A stretch of 17,960 bases of DNA from Candidatus Latescibacterota bacterium (GCA_016207265.1 JACQPZ010000132.1:1-17960); one strand, 5' to 3'. Counted from the stretch's first letter, positions 1 to 6,929 are shown. Numbers and translations: made by a program. Notes: generated by a model from the sequence alone, not told the origin.

Positions 1-1153
1 GGGCGGAGTAGCCCGTGTGCGTGAAGACGACGAGCGCCCGTGCGCGAAGCTCCCGTGCCGCCTGGTAGGCGGTGTGGGCGAGCGCGTGGGTGGGCGAAGC
101 GAGCGCGGTGGTGTTTTCTCCGACGCGCCGACCCCGCTGCGGCAGGCTCACCTCCTCCGCCTCCGCCGCGATCCGACCCATGGTCCGGATCGCCCTCTCG
201 GGATAGCGGCCCACGGCGGTTTCCGCGCTCAGCATCACGGCGTCCGCGCCGTCGAAGATCGCGTTCGCCACGTCGGAAGCTTCCGCGCGCGTGGGACGCG
301 GCGAATCGACCATCGACTCGAGCATCTGGGTCGCCGTGATCACCAGCACTTCGCGCGCGTTCGCCCTCTCGATGATCCGCTTCTGTAGGATCGGGACGCG
401 CTCGGGCGGATACTCGACGCCCAGATCGCCGCGCGCCACCATCACGCCGTCGGCCGCGGCGAGAATCGCCTCCAGATTCTCGATCGCCTCCCGGCGCTCG
501 ATCTTCGCGATCACGACGGGACGGTGTTTCGCGCCCCGGAGGAGGCGCCTCAGCCGCGAGATGTCCTCGGCCCGGCGCACGAACGAGAGCGCGACGTAAT
601 CGACCCCCATGGAAAGCCCGAACGCGAGGTCCTTGCGGTCCTTCGCGGTGAGCGAGTCCGCGCGCAGGCGCACCCCGGGGAAGCTCAGCCCCTTGTGGTC
701 CGCGAGCCTTCCGCCGATGACGACGCGGCACTTGAGCCCGTCGCGCGTCCTGGCCGTGACCTTGAGCTCGATGAGTCCGTCGTCGAGAAGCACCCGGGCC
801 CCGGCGCGGATGTCGCGGGTCAGCCCCGAGTAGACCGCGGGGATCGTCCCGGCGTTGCCCTTGACGCGCCGGCTTGTCAGAATCGTCCGGTCGCCGGGCT
901 TGAGCCAGGCCGATCCGCCCTCGAACTCGCCCACTCGTAGCTTCGGGCCTTGGAGGTCCAGGAGGAGGCCCACGGTGCGACCCAGCCGCGAGGCGGCGGA
1001 GCGAATCCGGCGTATCGCGCGCGCGTGCGAAGCGCGGCTTCCGTGCGAGAAATTGAGCCGCGCCACGTCCATGCCGGCGCGGATCATTCGTGCCAAGGTC
1101 GCTTCCTGGGCGGAGCTCGGCCCGATCGTGGCGATGATCTTCGTGCGGCGCAC
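1..1153 (-). CDS. pyk: Pyruvate kinase (partial, C-terminus beyond window start)
   Basis: Pyruvate kinase converts phosphoenolpyruvate and ADP to pyruvate and ATP, the last step of glycolysis, in the cytosol. About 384 codons are visible; the family is usually around 470 residues, so the C-terminal regulatory domain is largely outside the window. Visible motifs in order: ATIGPSS near the N-terminus, the substrate-binding RLNFSHG near residue 32, LLDLQGPKLRVG, LLDDGLI, VIAKIERREAIENL with the catalytic Lys at about 217, the metal-binding ARGDLGVE stretch at about 240-247, and ITATQMLESM. The start is GTG at 1153-1151, sharing its first base with the last base of the preceding bcp stop (TAGTG), which implies translational coupling; the nearest SD-like sequence (GAGGTG) lies about 24 nt upstream, too far to act alone. 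It is the last visible gene of the minus-strand cluster. Identification is secure. Confidence 0.96.
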   Translation of the reverse strand, partial: MRRTKIIATIGPSSAQEATLARMIRAGMDVARLNFSHGSRASHARAIRRIRSAASRLGRTVGLLLDLQGPKLRVGEFEGGSAWLKPGDRTILTSRRVKGNAGTIPAVYSGLTRDIRAGARVLLDDGLIELKVTARTRDGLKCRVVIGGRLADHKGLSFPGVRLRADSLTAKDRKDLAFGLSMGVDYVALSFVRRAEDISRLRRLLRGAKHRPVVIAKIERREAIENLEAILAAADGVMVARGDLGVEYPPERVPILQKRIIERANAREVLVITATQMLESMVDSPRPTRAEASDVANAIFDGADAVMLSAETAVGRYPERAIRTMGRIAAEAEEVSLPQRGRRVGENTTALASPTHALAHTAYQAARELRARALVVFTHTGYSA

Positions 1154-2160
1154 TAGAGTGCGAGCGTAGCCATCACCTCTTCGGCGTGCCCCTCCACCTT
1201 CACGCGCCGGAATACGTGCTCCACCTTCCCCTCGCGGTCGATCACGAAGGTGGTCCGCTCGATCCCCCAGAAGCTCCGCCCATAGAGGCTTTTCTCCTTG
1301 TACGTGCCGTACTGCCGGGAGACCGCGGCGTCCTTGTCCGATAGGAGCGGGAAGGGGAGGTTGTACTTCTGGGCGAATCGCTCGTGGCTCAGCTCGTCGT
1401 CGAGGCTGATTCCCAAGACGACCGCGTCTTTCGTCTCGATCCGCGGGGCGGCGTCGCGGAACGCGCAGGCTTCCATCGTGCAGCCCGGAGTGTCGTCCTT
1501 GGGGTAGAAATAGAGGATCACGCGGCGCCCGCGGAACTCGCTCAGGCTGACGCGCCGTCCCAGCGTGCTGGGAAGCGAGAACTCGGGAGCCTGCATCCCC
1601 ACGGTGAGGTTCTCGCCAGGGTAATCGAGCATGTTGAGCTGCTGGCCCCTGCTGCGGCGCTTCTTCGGCAGCGGGGGCATCGCCATGTCGGGATCGCGGG
1701 AAAGCTCTGCGAGCGGCGGTCCGTCATCGAACTCGAGCATTCCCTGCGGCTCGGGGCGCCCGAATGCCCCGCGGGACGCGCCCTTCGAGCGCGCCTTCGC
1801 CGAAATCACGATCGGCTTCTTCGCGGCGCCGACGGGGGCGAGCCTGCGTCCCTGGAACCCTGCCGGTTTCTTGGACGGCGGTAGGAATGCCGGTTTGGCT
1901 GACGAAGCGGGGCGGAACGCGGGCCGCGCCTTCGGCCGGGAGGACGCCTTCGCCCGGGAGGACGCCTTCGCCCGGGAGGACGCCTTCGCCCGGGAGGACG
2001 CCTGCTTCCGGGAACGCGGCTTTGCCCGGGCGCGGGCTTTCCGCTTCGCCCTGGCCCGTGGGCGCGCCTTCGACCGCTTGGCCCGGGCGCTCGGCCGCGA
2101 CTTCTTTATTCTCTTTGATTTCTTCGGCTTAGACGGTTTCCGAGAGCGCTTGCGCGCCAT
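1153..2160 (-). CDS. bcp: Bcp/PrxQ-type peroxiredoxin with Lys/Arg/Ala-rich N-terminal tail
   Basis: Thiol peroxidase reducing hydrogen peroxide and organic hydroperoxides. The C-terminal part (about residues 182-335) is a full PrxQ domain: VGMQAPEFSLPS, then FYPKDDTPGCTMEACAF with peroxidatic Cys227 and resolving Cys232 (the C-x4-C spacing typical of atypical 2-Cys Bcp), and RTTFVIDREGKV. The family is normally about 150-160 residues; here 335 residues are encoded because of an N-terminal extension. Residues 1-80 are almost entirely Lys, Arg, Ala, Ser and Pro, including tandem SSRAKA units, and residues 80-180 form a Pro-rich linker with further basic clusters. The extension looks like a histone H1-type or nucleic-acid-binding tail; that role is inference. 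The start ATG at 2160 is chosen because AGGAGGGG lies 7 nt upstream. Only 119 nt separate it from the preceding gene, with a possible promoter in the gap. An unlikely alternative is a downstream start giving a bare peroxiredoxin. Confidence 0.92.
   Translation of the reverse strand: MARKRSRKPSKPKKSKRIKKSRPSARAKRSKARPRARAKRKARARAKPRSRKQASSRAKASSRAKASSRAKASSRPKARPAFRPASSAKPAFLPPSKKPAGFQGRRLAPVGAAKKPIVISAKARSKGASRGAFGRPEPQGMLEFDDGPPLAELSRDPDMAMPPLPKKRRSRGQQLNMLDYPGENLTVGMQAPEFSLPSTLGRRVSLSEFRGRRVILYFYPKDDTPGCTMEACAFRDAAPRIETKDAVVLGISLDDELSHERFAQKYNLPFPLLSDKDAAVSRQYGTYKEKSLYGRSFWGIERTTFVIDREGKVEHVFRRVKVEGHAEEVMATLAL
1938..2009. repeat. 18-bp tandem repeat in the bcp tail, four units
   Basis: The unit GGGAGGACGCCTTCGCCC (+ strand) occurs three times without mismatch at 1938-1955, 1956-1973 and 1974-1991; a fourth, diverged copy occupies 1992-2009. 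Read on the minus strand the array keeps frame and encodes SSRAKA-type hexapeptides within the basic tail of the peroxiredoxin. Identity at third codon positions suggests recent expansion by slippage or unequal crossover, so copy number may vary between strains. Confidence 0.9.
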
Positions 2161-2208
2161 GGTGGGACCCCTCCTGGGAGGATGAGCCTCGCTCCATCTG
2201 ACGGGCGC

Positions 2209-2237
2209 ATAGTAGCGGGCGGCGGGGTCCTGTTCAA
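2209..2237 (-). promoter_or_regulatory. Possible sigma-70-type promoter for bcp-pyk
   Basis: On the minus strand TTGAAC (2237-2232, 4 of 6 consensus) and TACTAT (2214-2209, 4 of 6) are separated by exactly 17 nt. Transcription would begin near 2202, giving a leader of about 42 nt that includes the strong SD AGGAGGGG before the bcp ATG. It lies in the widest gap (119 nt) of the minus-strand cluster, so it may give bcp and pyk their own expression. Matches are moderate and chance occurrence cannot be excluded. Confidence 0.35.
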
Positions 2238-2279
2238 GATTGGAGCGGTCGGGGAGGGCGAGGCCCCCGTGAGCGGTCC

Positions 2280-3119
2280 TCAGCCCTTGGGCCGAGCGTC
2301 CGTGAAGACCGACTCGTCCATCGTGGACGGGGCGGCCACATTCTCGAAGCGGAGAAGGGTGCCCTTTCCCTGGAACCGGTGGAGCGTCGAAAGCCGGACG
2401 GGGCCCACCTGAGTCCACTCCTCCCAGGTGGCTCCCTGCGCGGGGCCTTTCATGTCTTGGAGGATGTATTCCCAGCGATCCAAGAGACCGGTCTTCCGAT
2501 TCACGAAGAGCCAGTAGTGATCCTCGGGCGTGAGCCCGACTCCGGGGTCGAACGTCAGCTCGAGAACGTCCCATTCGGCGCCCGCCTCCCCGCGTTTCGT
2601 GCGGACGTATTTGAGGCGCGTCCCCGGATCCCGCAGCTTGAAGGGCATCATGAGCCAGTAGGTATCGTTGACCCACCGCTCGTACCCCATCTGCAAGATA
2701 TTCGCGATGTTCGTTGAATCCGTGTCGGCGAGGCCGCCCGTGAACGTCTTCCCTTTCCGATCCGCAAGATTCACGATCGCGCACACCGTCCGGCCCTTCT
2801 CGTCGGGCCCTTCCACCCGACAGCGACCGTGGGCCTTGTCCCACCAATGGCGGAACCGGGCGACTTCCTTTCCATCCCGCACCACCACGAAGTCGAATCG
2901 AAGATAGGGGAGCGCGTCCCAGGTCGACTGCCCGCCCATCGCGTCGGCAAGGGAGCGCGCCACCATCGCCGCCTTGGGATCGGCTTTCCCCTGGTCGGCG
3001 GGGGCCGCATGCGACCAAGACGATGCATGCAGCAGGGCGAGGGCGACGGCTACCGCCGCCGCCCCTCGCCCGCCCGGTCCGGATGGACCTCGTTGGGTTG
3101 CCCGGCCCAACCGCATCAC
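2280..3119 (-). CDS. Secreted protein of unknown function (DUF6503-like)
   Basis: The 279-residue product starts with a signal peptide: an Arg-rich n-region, a hydrophobic AAAVAVALALLHASS stretch, and a likely cleavage after SHA at about residue 38, so it should be exported across the inner membrane. The mature part has alternating beta-strand-like segments rich in aromatic residues, including RFRHWWDKAHGRCRVEG, YERWVNDTYWLMMPFKLRDPG and KTGLLDRWEYIL. This pattern recalls a family of uncharacterised exported proteins common in Bacteroidota and related phyla (DUF6503 as I remember it), with a possible LolA-like lipoprotein-carrier fold; both points are from memory and unverified. Start is GTG 3119 or the adjacent ATG 3116; no strong SD precedes either, and the upstream peroxiredoxin ends 10 nt before, so coupling is likely. 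Function unknown. Confidence 0.8.
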   Translation of the reverse strand: MMRLGRATQRGPSGPGGRGAAAVAVALALLHASSWSHAAPADQGKADPKAAMVARSLADAMGGQSTWDALPYLRFDFVVVRDGKEVARFRHWWDKAHGRCRVEGPDEKGRTVCAIVNLADRKGKTFTGGLADTDSTNIANILQMGYERWVNDTYWLMMPFKLRDPGTRLKYVRTKRGEAGAEWDVLELTFDPGVGLTPEDHYWLFVNRKTGLLDRWEYILQDMKGPAQGATWEEWTQVGPVRLSTLHRFQGKGTLLRFENVAAPSTMDESVFTDARPKG

Positions 3120-3129
3120 CGATACGGAG

Positions 3130-3615
3130 TCACGCCAGAGTGTTCAGGAATGCGACCAGCTTGCCGCGATCGGGGACCTTGCCGATTTCGTGCACCTCGA
3201 TCCGGCGAACGATCCCCTTCTTGTCGATCACGAACGTCGCGCGTTCGGAGTAACCCTCGGGTCGAAGAATCCCGTACTTCTTCGCCACGTCGCCGTGGGG
3301 CCAGAAATCGGCGAGCAACGGATAGTCGATCCCGCCCAGCTGCTCCGCCCATGCTTTGTGCGTGGGGACGGAGTCCACGCTGATCCCCAGCACCTGCGCC
3401 TCCAGCCCCTCGAACGACTGGCGCTCCTTGCTGTATCCGGGCATCTGAACGGCGCACACGGAAGTGAACGCGAGCGGATGGAACACGAGCACGACGTGCT
3501 TCTTCCCCCGGAACGACGAGAGCGTCACCTTGTTCCCGTTGTGATCGGTCAGCGTGAAATCGGGAGCCGATTCCCCGATCTTGAGCGTCGCCGTGTGATC
3601 CATCGTGGCTTCCAT
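3130..3615 (-). CDS. 1-Cys peroxiredoxin, AhpE/AhpC-TSA family
   Basis: Cytosolic thiol peroxidase of 161 residues, a normal length for a single-domain AhpC/TSA protein. The catalytic signature PLAFTSVC (PxxxTxxC) places the peroxidatic Cys at residue 54; it is the only cysteine in the protein, so a 1-Cys mechanism with an external thiol partner is expected, as in AhpE. GESAPDFTLTDHNGNKVTLSSFRGK at 14-38 and SERATFVIDKKG, with the conserved Arg near the active site, complete the fold. ATG 3615 has GAGGAG 8 nt upstream; an in-frame ATG four codons later is less well placed. It sits 58 nt after the acyl-CoA dehydrogenase and 10 nt before the secreted protein. It is of a different subfamily from the Bcp-type enzyme encoded two genes downstream, so it is not a recent duplicate. 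Confidence 0.93.
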   Translation of the reverse strand: MEATMDHTATLKIGESAPDFTLTDHNGNKVTLSSFRGKKHVVLVFHPLAFTSVCAVQMPGYSKERQSFEGLEAQVLGISVDSVPTHKAWAEQLGGIDYPLLADFWPHGDVAKKYGILRPEGYSERATFVIDKKGIVRRIEVHEIGKVPDRGKLVAFLNTLA

Positions 3616-3673
3616 GATCGCGTCTCCTCGAGCGTCGGGTGGCCCCGGCGCGTGGGATGCCCCGGCCGCCGTA

Positions 3674-4948
3674 TCAAGAATTGTGGGTAGGGACGTCCAG
3701 CGTGCCCGCGGTCTCCTCTGCCAGCCGTTTCAGCGTTTCCGGATCGTTGACCCCCCTCTGGATTTCCTTGGGGATGAAGCCAAGCAGGTGCTTCAGGGCA
3801 AGCGACTCCTTGACAAGGGACCGGGCGACCACCATCCGCTGCACCTGGTTCGTTCCCTCGTAGATCTGCGTGATCTTGGCATCCCGCATGTATTTTTCGA
3901 TCGGATAGTCGCGCATGTAGCCGTAGCCGCCGAAGATCTGCACCGCGTTCGTCGTCACTTCCATCGCCGTGTCCGTGGCGAGGAGCTTGCACATCGCGGA
4001 AAGCTTGGAGACGTTCGGCGCGCCGGAATCCACGGCCATCGCGGCGACGTAGACCAGATTCCGGGCCGCCTCGACCTTCGTCGCCATGTCCGCGAGCATC
4101 CCCTGGATCATCTGGAACGAGGAGATCGGGGCGCCGAACTGCTCCCGATACCCCGCGTAGACCATCGCGTACTCGAGCGCCCCTTGAGCGAGCCCGACCG
4201 CCTGGGCGGCGACGCCCGGGCGCGCCTTGTCGAGGGTCATCATCGCGTGCTTGAAGCCGTGGCCCGGTATCTCGCCCAGAAGGTTCTTCGCGGGTACGCG
4301 GCAGTCGTCGAAGTGGATCTCCACGACGGGAACGCAGCGGATCCCCATCTTGTCCTCGACCTTGCCGATCCGGAATCCGGGCGTCCCCTTCTCCACCATG
4401 ATCGCGCTCGTGCGGCGCGACTTCGATGCGGGATCCGTCACGGCGAAGACGGTGTAGAGATCCGCGGCGCCTCCGTTCGTGTTCCACTTCTTCTCGCCGT
4501 TCAGGATGTAGGAATCCCCGTCGCGGACGGCCGTGGCGCGAAGGCTCGCGGCGTCGCTCCCGGCGAACTTCTCGGAGAGGCCGAACGAGATGAGCTTCTC
4601 GCCCTTCGCGATCGGGCGGAGATAACGGTGCTTCTGCTCCTCGGTGGCGCCGACCATCACGGGGAACGTGCCGAGCGCGTTGACGGCGTAGAGCACGCCC
4701 ACTCCGCCGCACGCGCGCGAAAGCTCCTCCACGCAGATGCAAAGATCCAGGACGCCGCCGCCCGCGCCGCCGTATTCCTTGGGAATCCAGACCCCCATGA
4801 GGCCGGCCTCGGCGATGGCCTGCTTGATCTCCCAGGGATACTCCTGGAGCTTGTCGTACTTCGCGGCGAGCGGCCGGACGACCTTCTCCGCGACGTCGCG
4901 GGCGCGCTCGCGCCACATCAGATTCTGCTCGGAGAGAAACGCTGCCAA
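3674..4948 (-). CDS. Acyl-CoA dehydrogenase (short/medium-chain type)
   Basis: FAD-dependent enzyme introducing the alpha-beta double bond into acyl-CoA in beta-oxidation, passing electrons to ETF. The 424-residue product has the N-terminal helical domain (LSEQNLMWRERARDVAEK), the middle beta domain (FGLSEKFAGSDAASLRATA, WNTNGGAADLYTVFAV), and the C-terminal helical domain with IFGGYGYMRDYPIEKYMRD and the catalytic Glu364 in QIYEGTNQVQR. A C-terminal extension of about 40 residues follows the usual family end. I choose TTG 4948 as start: GAGGGGG lies a few bases upstream, it follows the glycosylase stop by 10 nt, and family homology begins immediately. The frame stays open to 5014, but those 22 extra residues (Pro-rich) would overlap the glycosylase gene and do not resemble the family. 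Likely butyryl/medium-chain substrate, not resolvable from sequence alone. Confidence 0.94.
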   Translation of the reverse strand: MAAFLSEQNLMWRERARDVAEKVVRPLAAKYDKLQEYPWEIKQAIAEAGLMGVWIPKEYGGAGGGVLDLCICVEELSRACGGVGVLYAVNALGTFPVMVGATEEQKHRYLRPIAKGEKLISFGLSEKFAGSDAASLRATAVRDGDSYILNGEKKWNTNGGAADLYTVFAVTDPASKSRRTSAIMVEKGTPGFRIGKVEDKMGIRCVPVVEIHFDDCRVPAKNLLGEIPGHGFKHAMMTLDKARPGVAAQAVGLAQGALEYAMVYAGYREQFGAPISSFQMIQGMLADMATKVEAARNLVYVAAMAVDSGAPNVSKLSAMCKLLATDTAMEVTTNAVQIFGGYGYMRDYPIEKYMRDAKITQIYEGTNQVQRMVVARSLVKESLALKHLLGFIPKEIQRGVNDPETLKRLAEETAGTLDVPTHNS

Positions 4949-4958
4949 CGAAGCCCCC

Positions 4959-5657
4959 TCAGCGGCGGGTGGATGGGTTACGGGCGCGCCCGGCGGGACC
5001 CGGACGCGAGGCACGATTATTCCCGATCGGGAGCGCGCTTGTCACCAGGAGTTTCCGGGGCGGGCGGCCGGGCGTCACGTGGTTCGAAAGGCGAACGTAG
5101 AACCGCCAGGGGATCCGTCCCCACGGCTCCGGAACGTTCCCGCAGCCGATGCGCGGCGAGGTCGCGACGTCCGCGCCGGAAACCGGCGCCCCCGGACCGA
5201 TCCAGACATCGCGGCCGCAGAGATCCGCGCGGTTCCATCCGAGATCGAGCCCGAAGGCTTGGCAGAGCCTCGCGGGCCCCGAGGCGAGAAGGTGCGGCGC
5301 TTCGACGCCGCGTGCCCGGATCATCCATTCGATCCCGTCGAGCGGCTCCACGGCGCGGATCAGGACCGCGGCGGGCTTGCCGCGCGGCTCGGTCACGGCG
5401 TTCAGAAGATGGTGCATCCCGTACGTGAGATACACGTACGCGCGGCCGGGCGGCCCGTACAGGGGCTCGGTGCGCGGGGTGAGCCCCGCGCGCGCGTGGC
5501 AGGCGAGATCCTCTTCGCCGACGTACGCCTCCGTCTCCACGATGCGCCCTCGGAGGAGGAGCCCGTCCACCCGGCGGAAGAGGATCGAGCCGAGAAGCTC
5601 GCGGGCCACCTGGAGCGTGCCGCGCGCATAGAATGATCGGGGGTATGGACGCGCCAT
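4959..5657 (-). CDS. mpg: 3-methyladenine DNA glycosylase (AAG/MPG family)
   Basis: Base-excision repair enzyme that removes alkylated purines such as 3-methyladenine and deaminated bases such as hypoxanthine. Of 232 residues, about the first 205 cover the whole family. GRIVETEAYVGEEDLACHA carries the general-base Glu43 and the ring-stacking Tyr45 and His54, equivalent to human AAG Glu125, Tyr127 and His136 by spacing. YGPPGRAYVYLTYGMHHLLNAV and AVLIRAVEPL are further family signatures; LLASGPARLCQAFGL and the C-terminal RIPWRFYV follow. About 25 extra residues rich in Arg, Pro and Asn form a non-conserved C-terminus. ATG 5657 is the best start although its SD (GGGTG) is weak. It is the first gene of the minus-strand cluster, 10 nt before the acyl-CoA dehydrogenase start, and is divergent from the MFS gene. 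Confidence 0.95.
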   Translation of the reverse strand: MARPYPRSFYARGTLQVARELLGSILFRRVDGLLLRGRIVETEAYVGEEDLACHARAGLTPRTEPLYGPPGRAYVYLTYGMHHLLNAVTEPRGKPAAVLIRAVEPLDGIEWMIRARGVEAPHLLASGPARLCQAFGLDLGWNRADLCGRDVWIGPGAPVSGADVATSPRIGCGNVPEPWGRIPWRFYVRLSNHVTPGRPPRKLLVTSALPIGNNRASRPGPAGRARNPSTRR

Positions 5658-5666
5658 GGAACACCC

Positions 5667-5702
5667 ATTCTAGTTGACCGGCGGGGGGCGCATTCCTAGA
5701 AT
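5667..5702. promoter_or_regulatory. Inverted repeat in the mpg/MFS divergent promoter region
   Basis: ATTCTAG (5667-5673) and CTAGAAT (5696-5702) form a perfect 7-bp inverted repeat with a 22-nt GC-rich spacer. The right arm contains the -10 hexamer (TAGAAT) of the rightward promoter, and the left arm read on the minus strand gives the same TAGAAT, 10-15 nt before the mpg start. The symmetry could be an operator governing both directions or simply two convergent uses of the same -10 sequence. Confidence 0.4.
5674..5702 (+). promoter_or_regulatory. Sigma-70-type promoter for the MFS gene
   Basis: TTGACC (5674-5679, 5 of 6 consensus) and TAGAAT (5697-5702, 5 of 6) are separated by 17 nt, the optimal spacing. 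Initiation near 5709 would leave a leader of about 36 nt before the TTG start of the MFS gene. No comparably good -35 box is found for the leftward mpg gene. The near-consensus match in such GC-rich DNA makes chance less likely. Confidence 0.55.
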
Positions 5703-5744
5703 CTCGCGGTGCCGCGCCACACCCTCGTGCCCGAGCGCTGAGCC

Positions 5745-6929
5745 TTGACCCCGCGCGCGGTCCTCTTCCTCACCGTCTTCATTCATCTGCTGGGCTTCGG
5801 GATTCTGCTGCCGCTCCTGCCCTACTACGCCGAGACCTACGGAGCCAACGGAACGGCCGTCGGGCTCCTGAACACGTCCTTCTCCCTGATGCAGTTCGGA
5901 TTCTCGCCGATCTGGGGGAGGCTGAGCGACCGCGTGGGCCGGCGCCCCGTCATTTTCGGAAGTCTTGTGGTCACGGCGGGGTCCTACTTGATGTTCGCGC
6001 TCGCGACGTCGCTCCCCGTGCTCTTCGCCTCGCGGATCCTCGCCGGTATCGCGGGGGGCGTCATTCCCACGACGCAGGCCTACATCGCGGACACCACGAC
6101 GCCCGCGGAGCGCACGAAGGGAATGGGGCTTTTGGGCGCGGCGTTCGGCCTCGGGTTCATCTTCGGACCGGCGCTCGGGGGCGTGCTGAGCCGGCACGGC
6201 TACTCCGTTCCGGCATTCGTCGCGTGCGGGCTTTCGCTCCTCGCGGCCCTGTCTGCGTATTTCGTTCTTCCCGAATCGCTGCCTCGCGCGGCCCGGGCCG
6301 CGGCGATCGCCTCACGCCGGTCGGCTCCCACGCTCCTCGAAGCCCTGCGACGCCCAGCCGTGGGGCTCGTCCTCGTTCTCTTTTTCGTGGGCACGCTCGC
6401 CTTTTCGATTCTGGAAGGGACCTTCGCCCTGTTCGGGGAGCATGACTACGGTCTCAGCGCGCGCGACATCGGCTATTTCTTCGCATACGTTGGATCGGTG
6501 AGCGCGCTCATGCAGGCGGGGATCGTCGGCGCGCTCGCGAAGCGCTTCGGAGAGCGGGCCCTGGTCATCGCGGGCTTCGCGCTCATGGCGGTCGCGATGA
6601 CCTACACGGGATCGAAACCGCTCTTCCCGCTCCTGCTCCTCGCCATGGGGATCCTGTCGGTGGGGAACGGCCTCACGACGCCCTCGCTCGCGGGTCTCGT
6701 CTCGATCGCCTCGACGCCGGACGAGCAGGGCGGCATCCTCGGCGTCTATCAATCCCTCGGGAGCCTCGCCCGAGCGATCGGCCCGTTCATCGGCGGGGTC
6801 GCGTTCGACCGGCTGGGCCACGGGAGCCCCTACCTGGTGGCGGGGCTCCTCATGGCGGTCGGAGTCGTCCTCGGAGTTCGAATCCCCAGCCGGAGCCGGG
6901 TCGAGATCAGCGGCCGAGCGATTTCGTGA
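5745..6929 (+). CDS. MFS transporter, TetA-like drug exporter family
   Basis: Inner-membrane secondary transporter of 394 residues, the usual size for a 12-helix major facilitator. The N-terminus (TVFIHLLGFGILLPLLPYYAE) matches the TetA/MdtG-like group, and motif A, GRLSDRVGRRP, is at residues 58-68 in the loop between helices 2 and 3. RILAGIAGGVIPTTQAYIAD and GAAFGLGFIFGPALGGVLS (motif C-like, antiporter signature) follow, then a central loop around residue 190 and a second six-helix half. Start is TTG 5745: an in-frame TGA lies at 5739-5741 and the first helix begins directly after, so no earlier start is possible. Proton-driven efflux of small hydrophobic compounds is the family expectation; the substrate cannot be told. 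Its 3' end overlaps the convergent lat gene by 23 nt. Confidence 0.92.
   Translation: MTPRAVLFLTVFIHLLGFGILLPLLPYYAETYGANGTAVGLLNTSFSLMQFGFSPIWGRLSDRVGRRPVIFGSLVVTAGSYLMFALATSLPVLFASRILAGIAGGVIPTTQAYIADTTTPAERTKGMGLLGAAFGLGFIFGPALGGVLSRHGYSVPAFVACGLSLLAALSAYFVLPESLPRAARAAAIASRRSAPTLLEALRRPAVGLVLVLFFVGTLAFSILEGTFALFGEHDYGLSARDIGYFFAYVGSVSALMQAGIVGALAKRFGERALVIAGFALMAVAMTYTGSKPLFPLLLLAMGILSVGNGLTTPSLAGLVSIASTPDEQGGILGVYQSLGSLARAIGPFIGGVAFDRLGHGSPYLVAGLLMAVGVVLGVRIPSRSRVEISGRAIS

Noticed and set aside
2243..2278. 8-bp direct repeat GAGCGGTC (2243-2250 and 2271-2278)
   Set aside because: Short, no further structure, expected by chance in this composition.
2161..3018. Upstream extension of the bcp reading frame to 3018
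   Set aside because: It lies in the shadow of the secreted-protein gene; the strong SD at 2168-2175 places the start at 2160.
4978..5010. tRNA 3'-end-like sequence on the minus strand (GTCCCGCCGGGCGCGCC), where a tRNA gene might end
   Set aside because: There is no T-loop TTC, the T-stem does not pair, and no D-arm, anticodon arm or matching 5' acceptor strand is found in the preceding 80 nt. A degenerate fragment or chance in GC-rich DNA.
3605..5428. 607-codon plus-strand frame across acyl-CoA dehydrogenase and mpg
   Set aside because: Spans two well-identified genes on the opposite strand and shows only low-complexity charged sequence.
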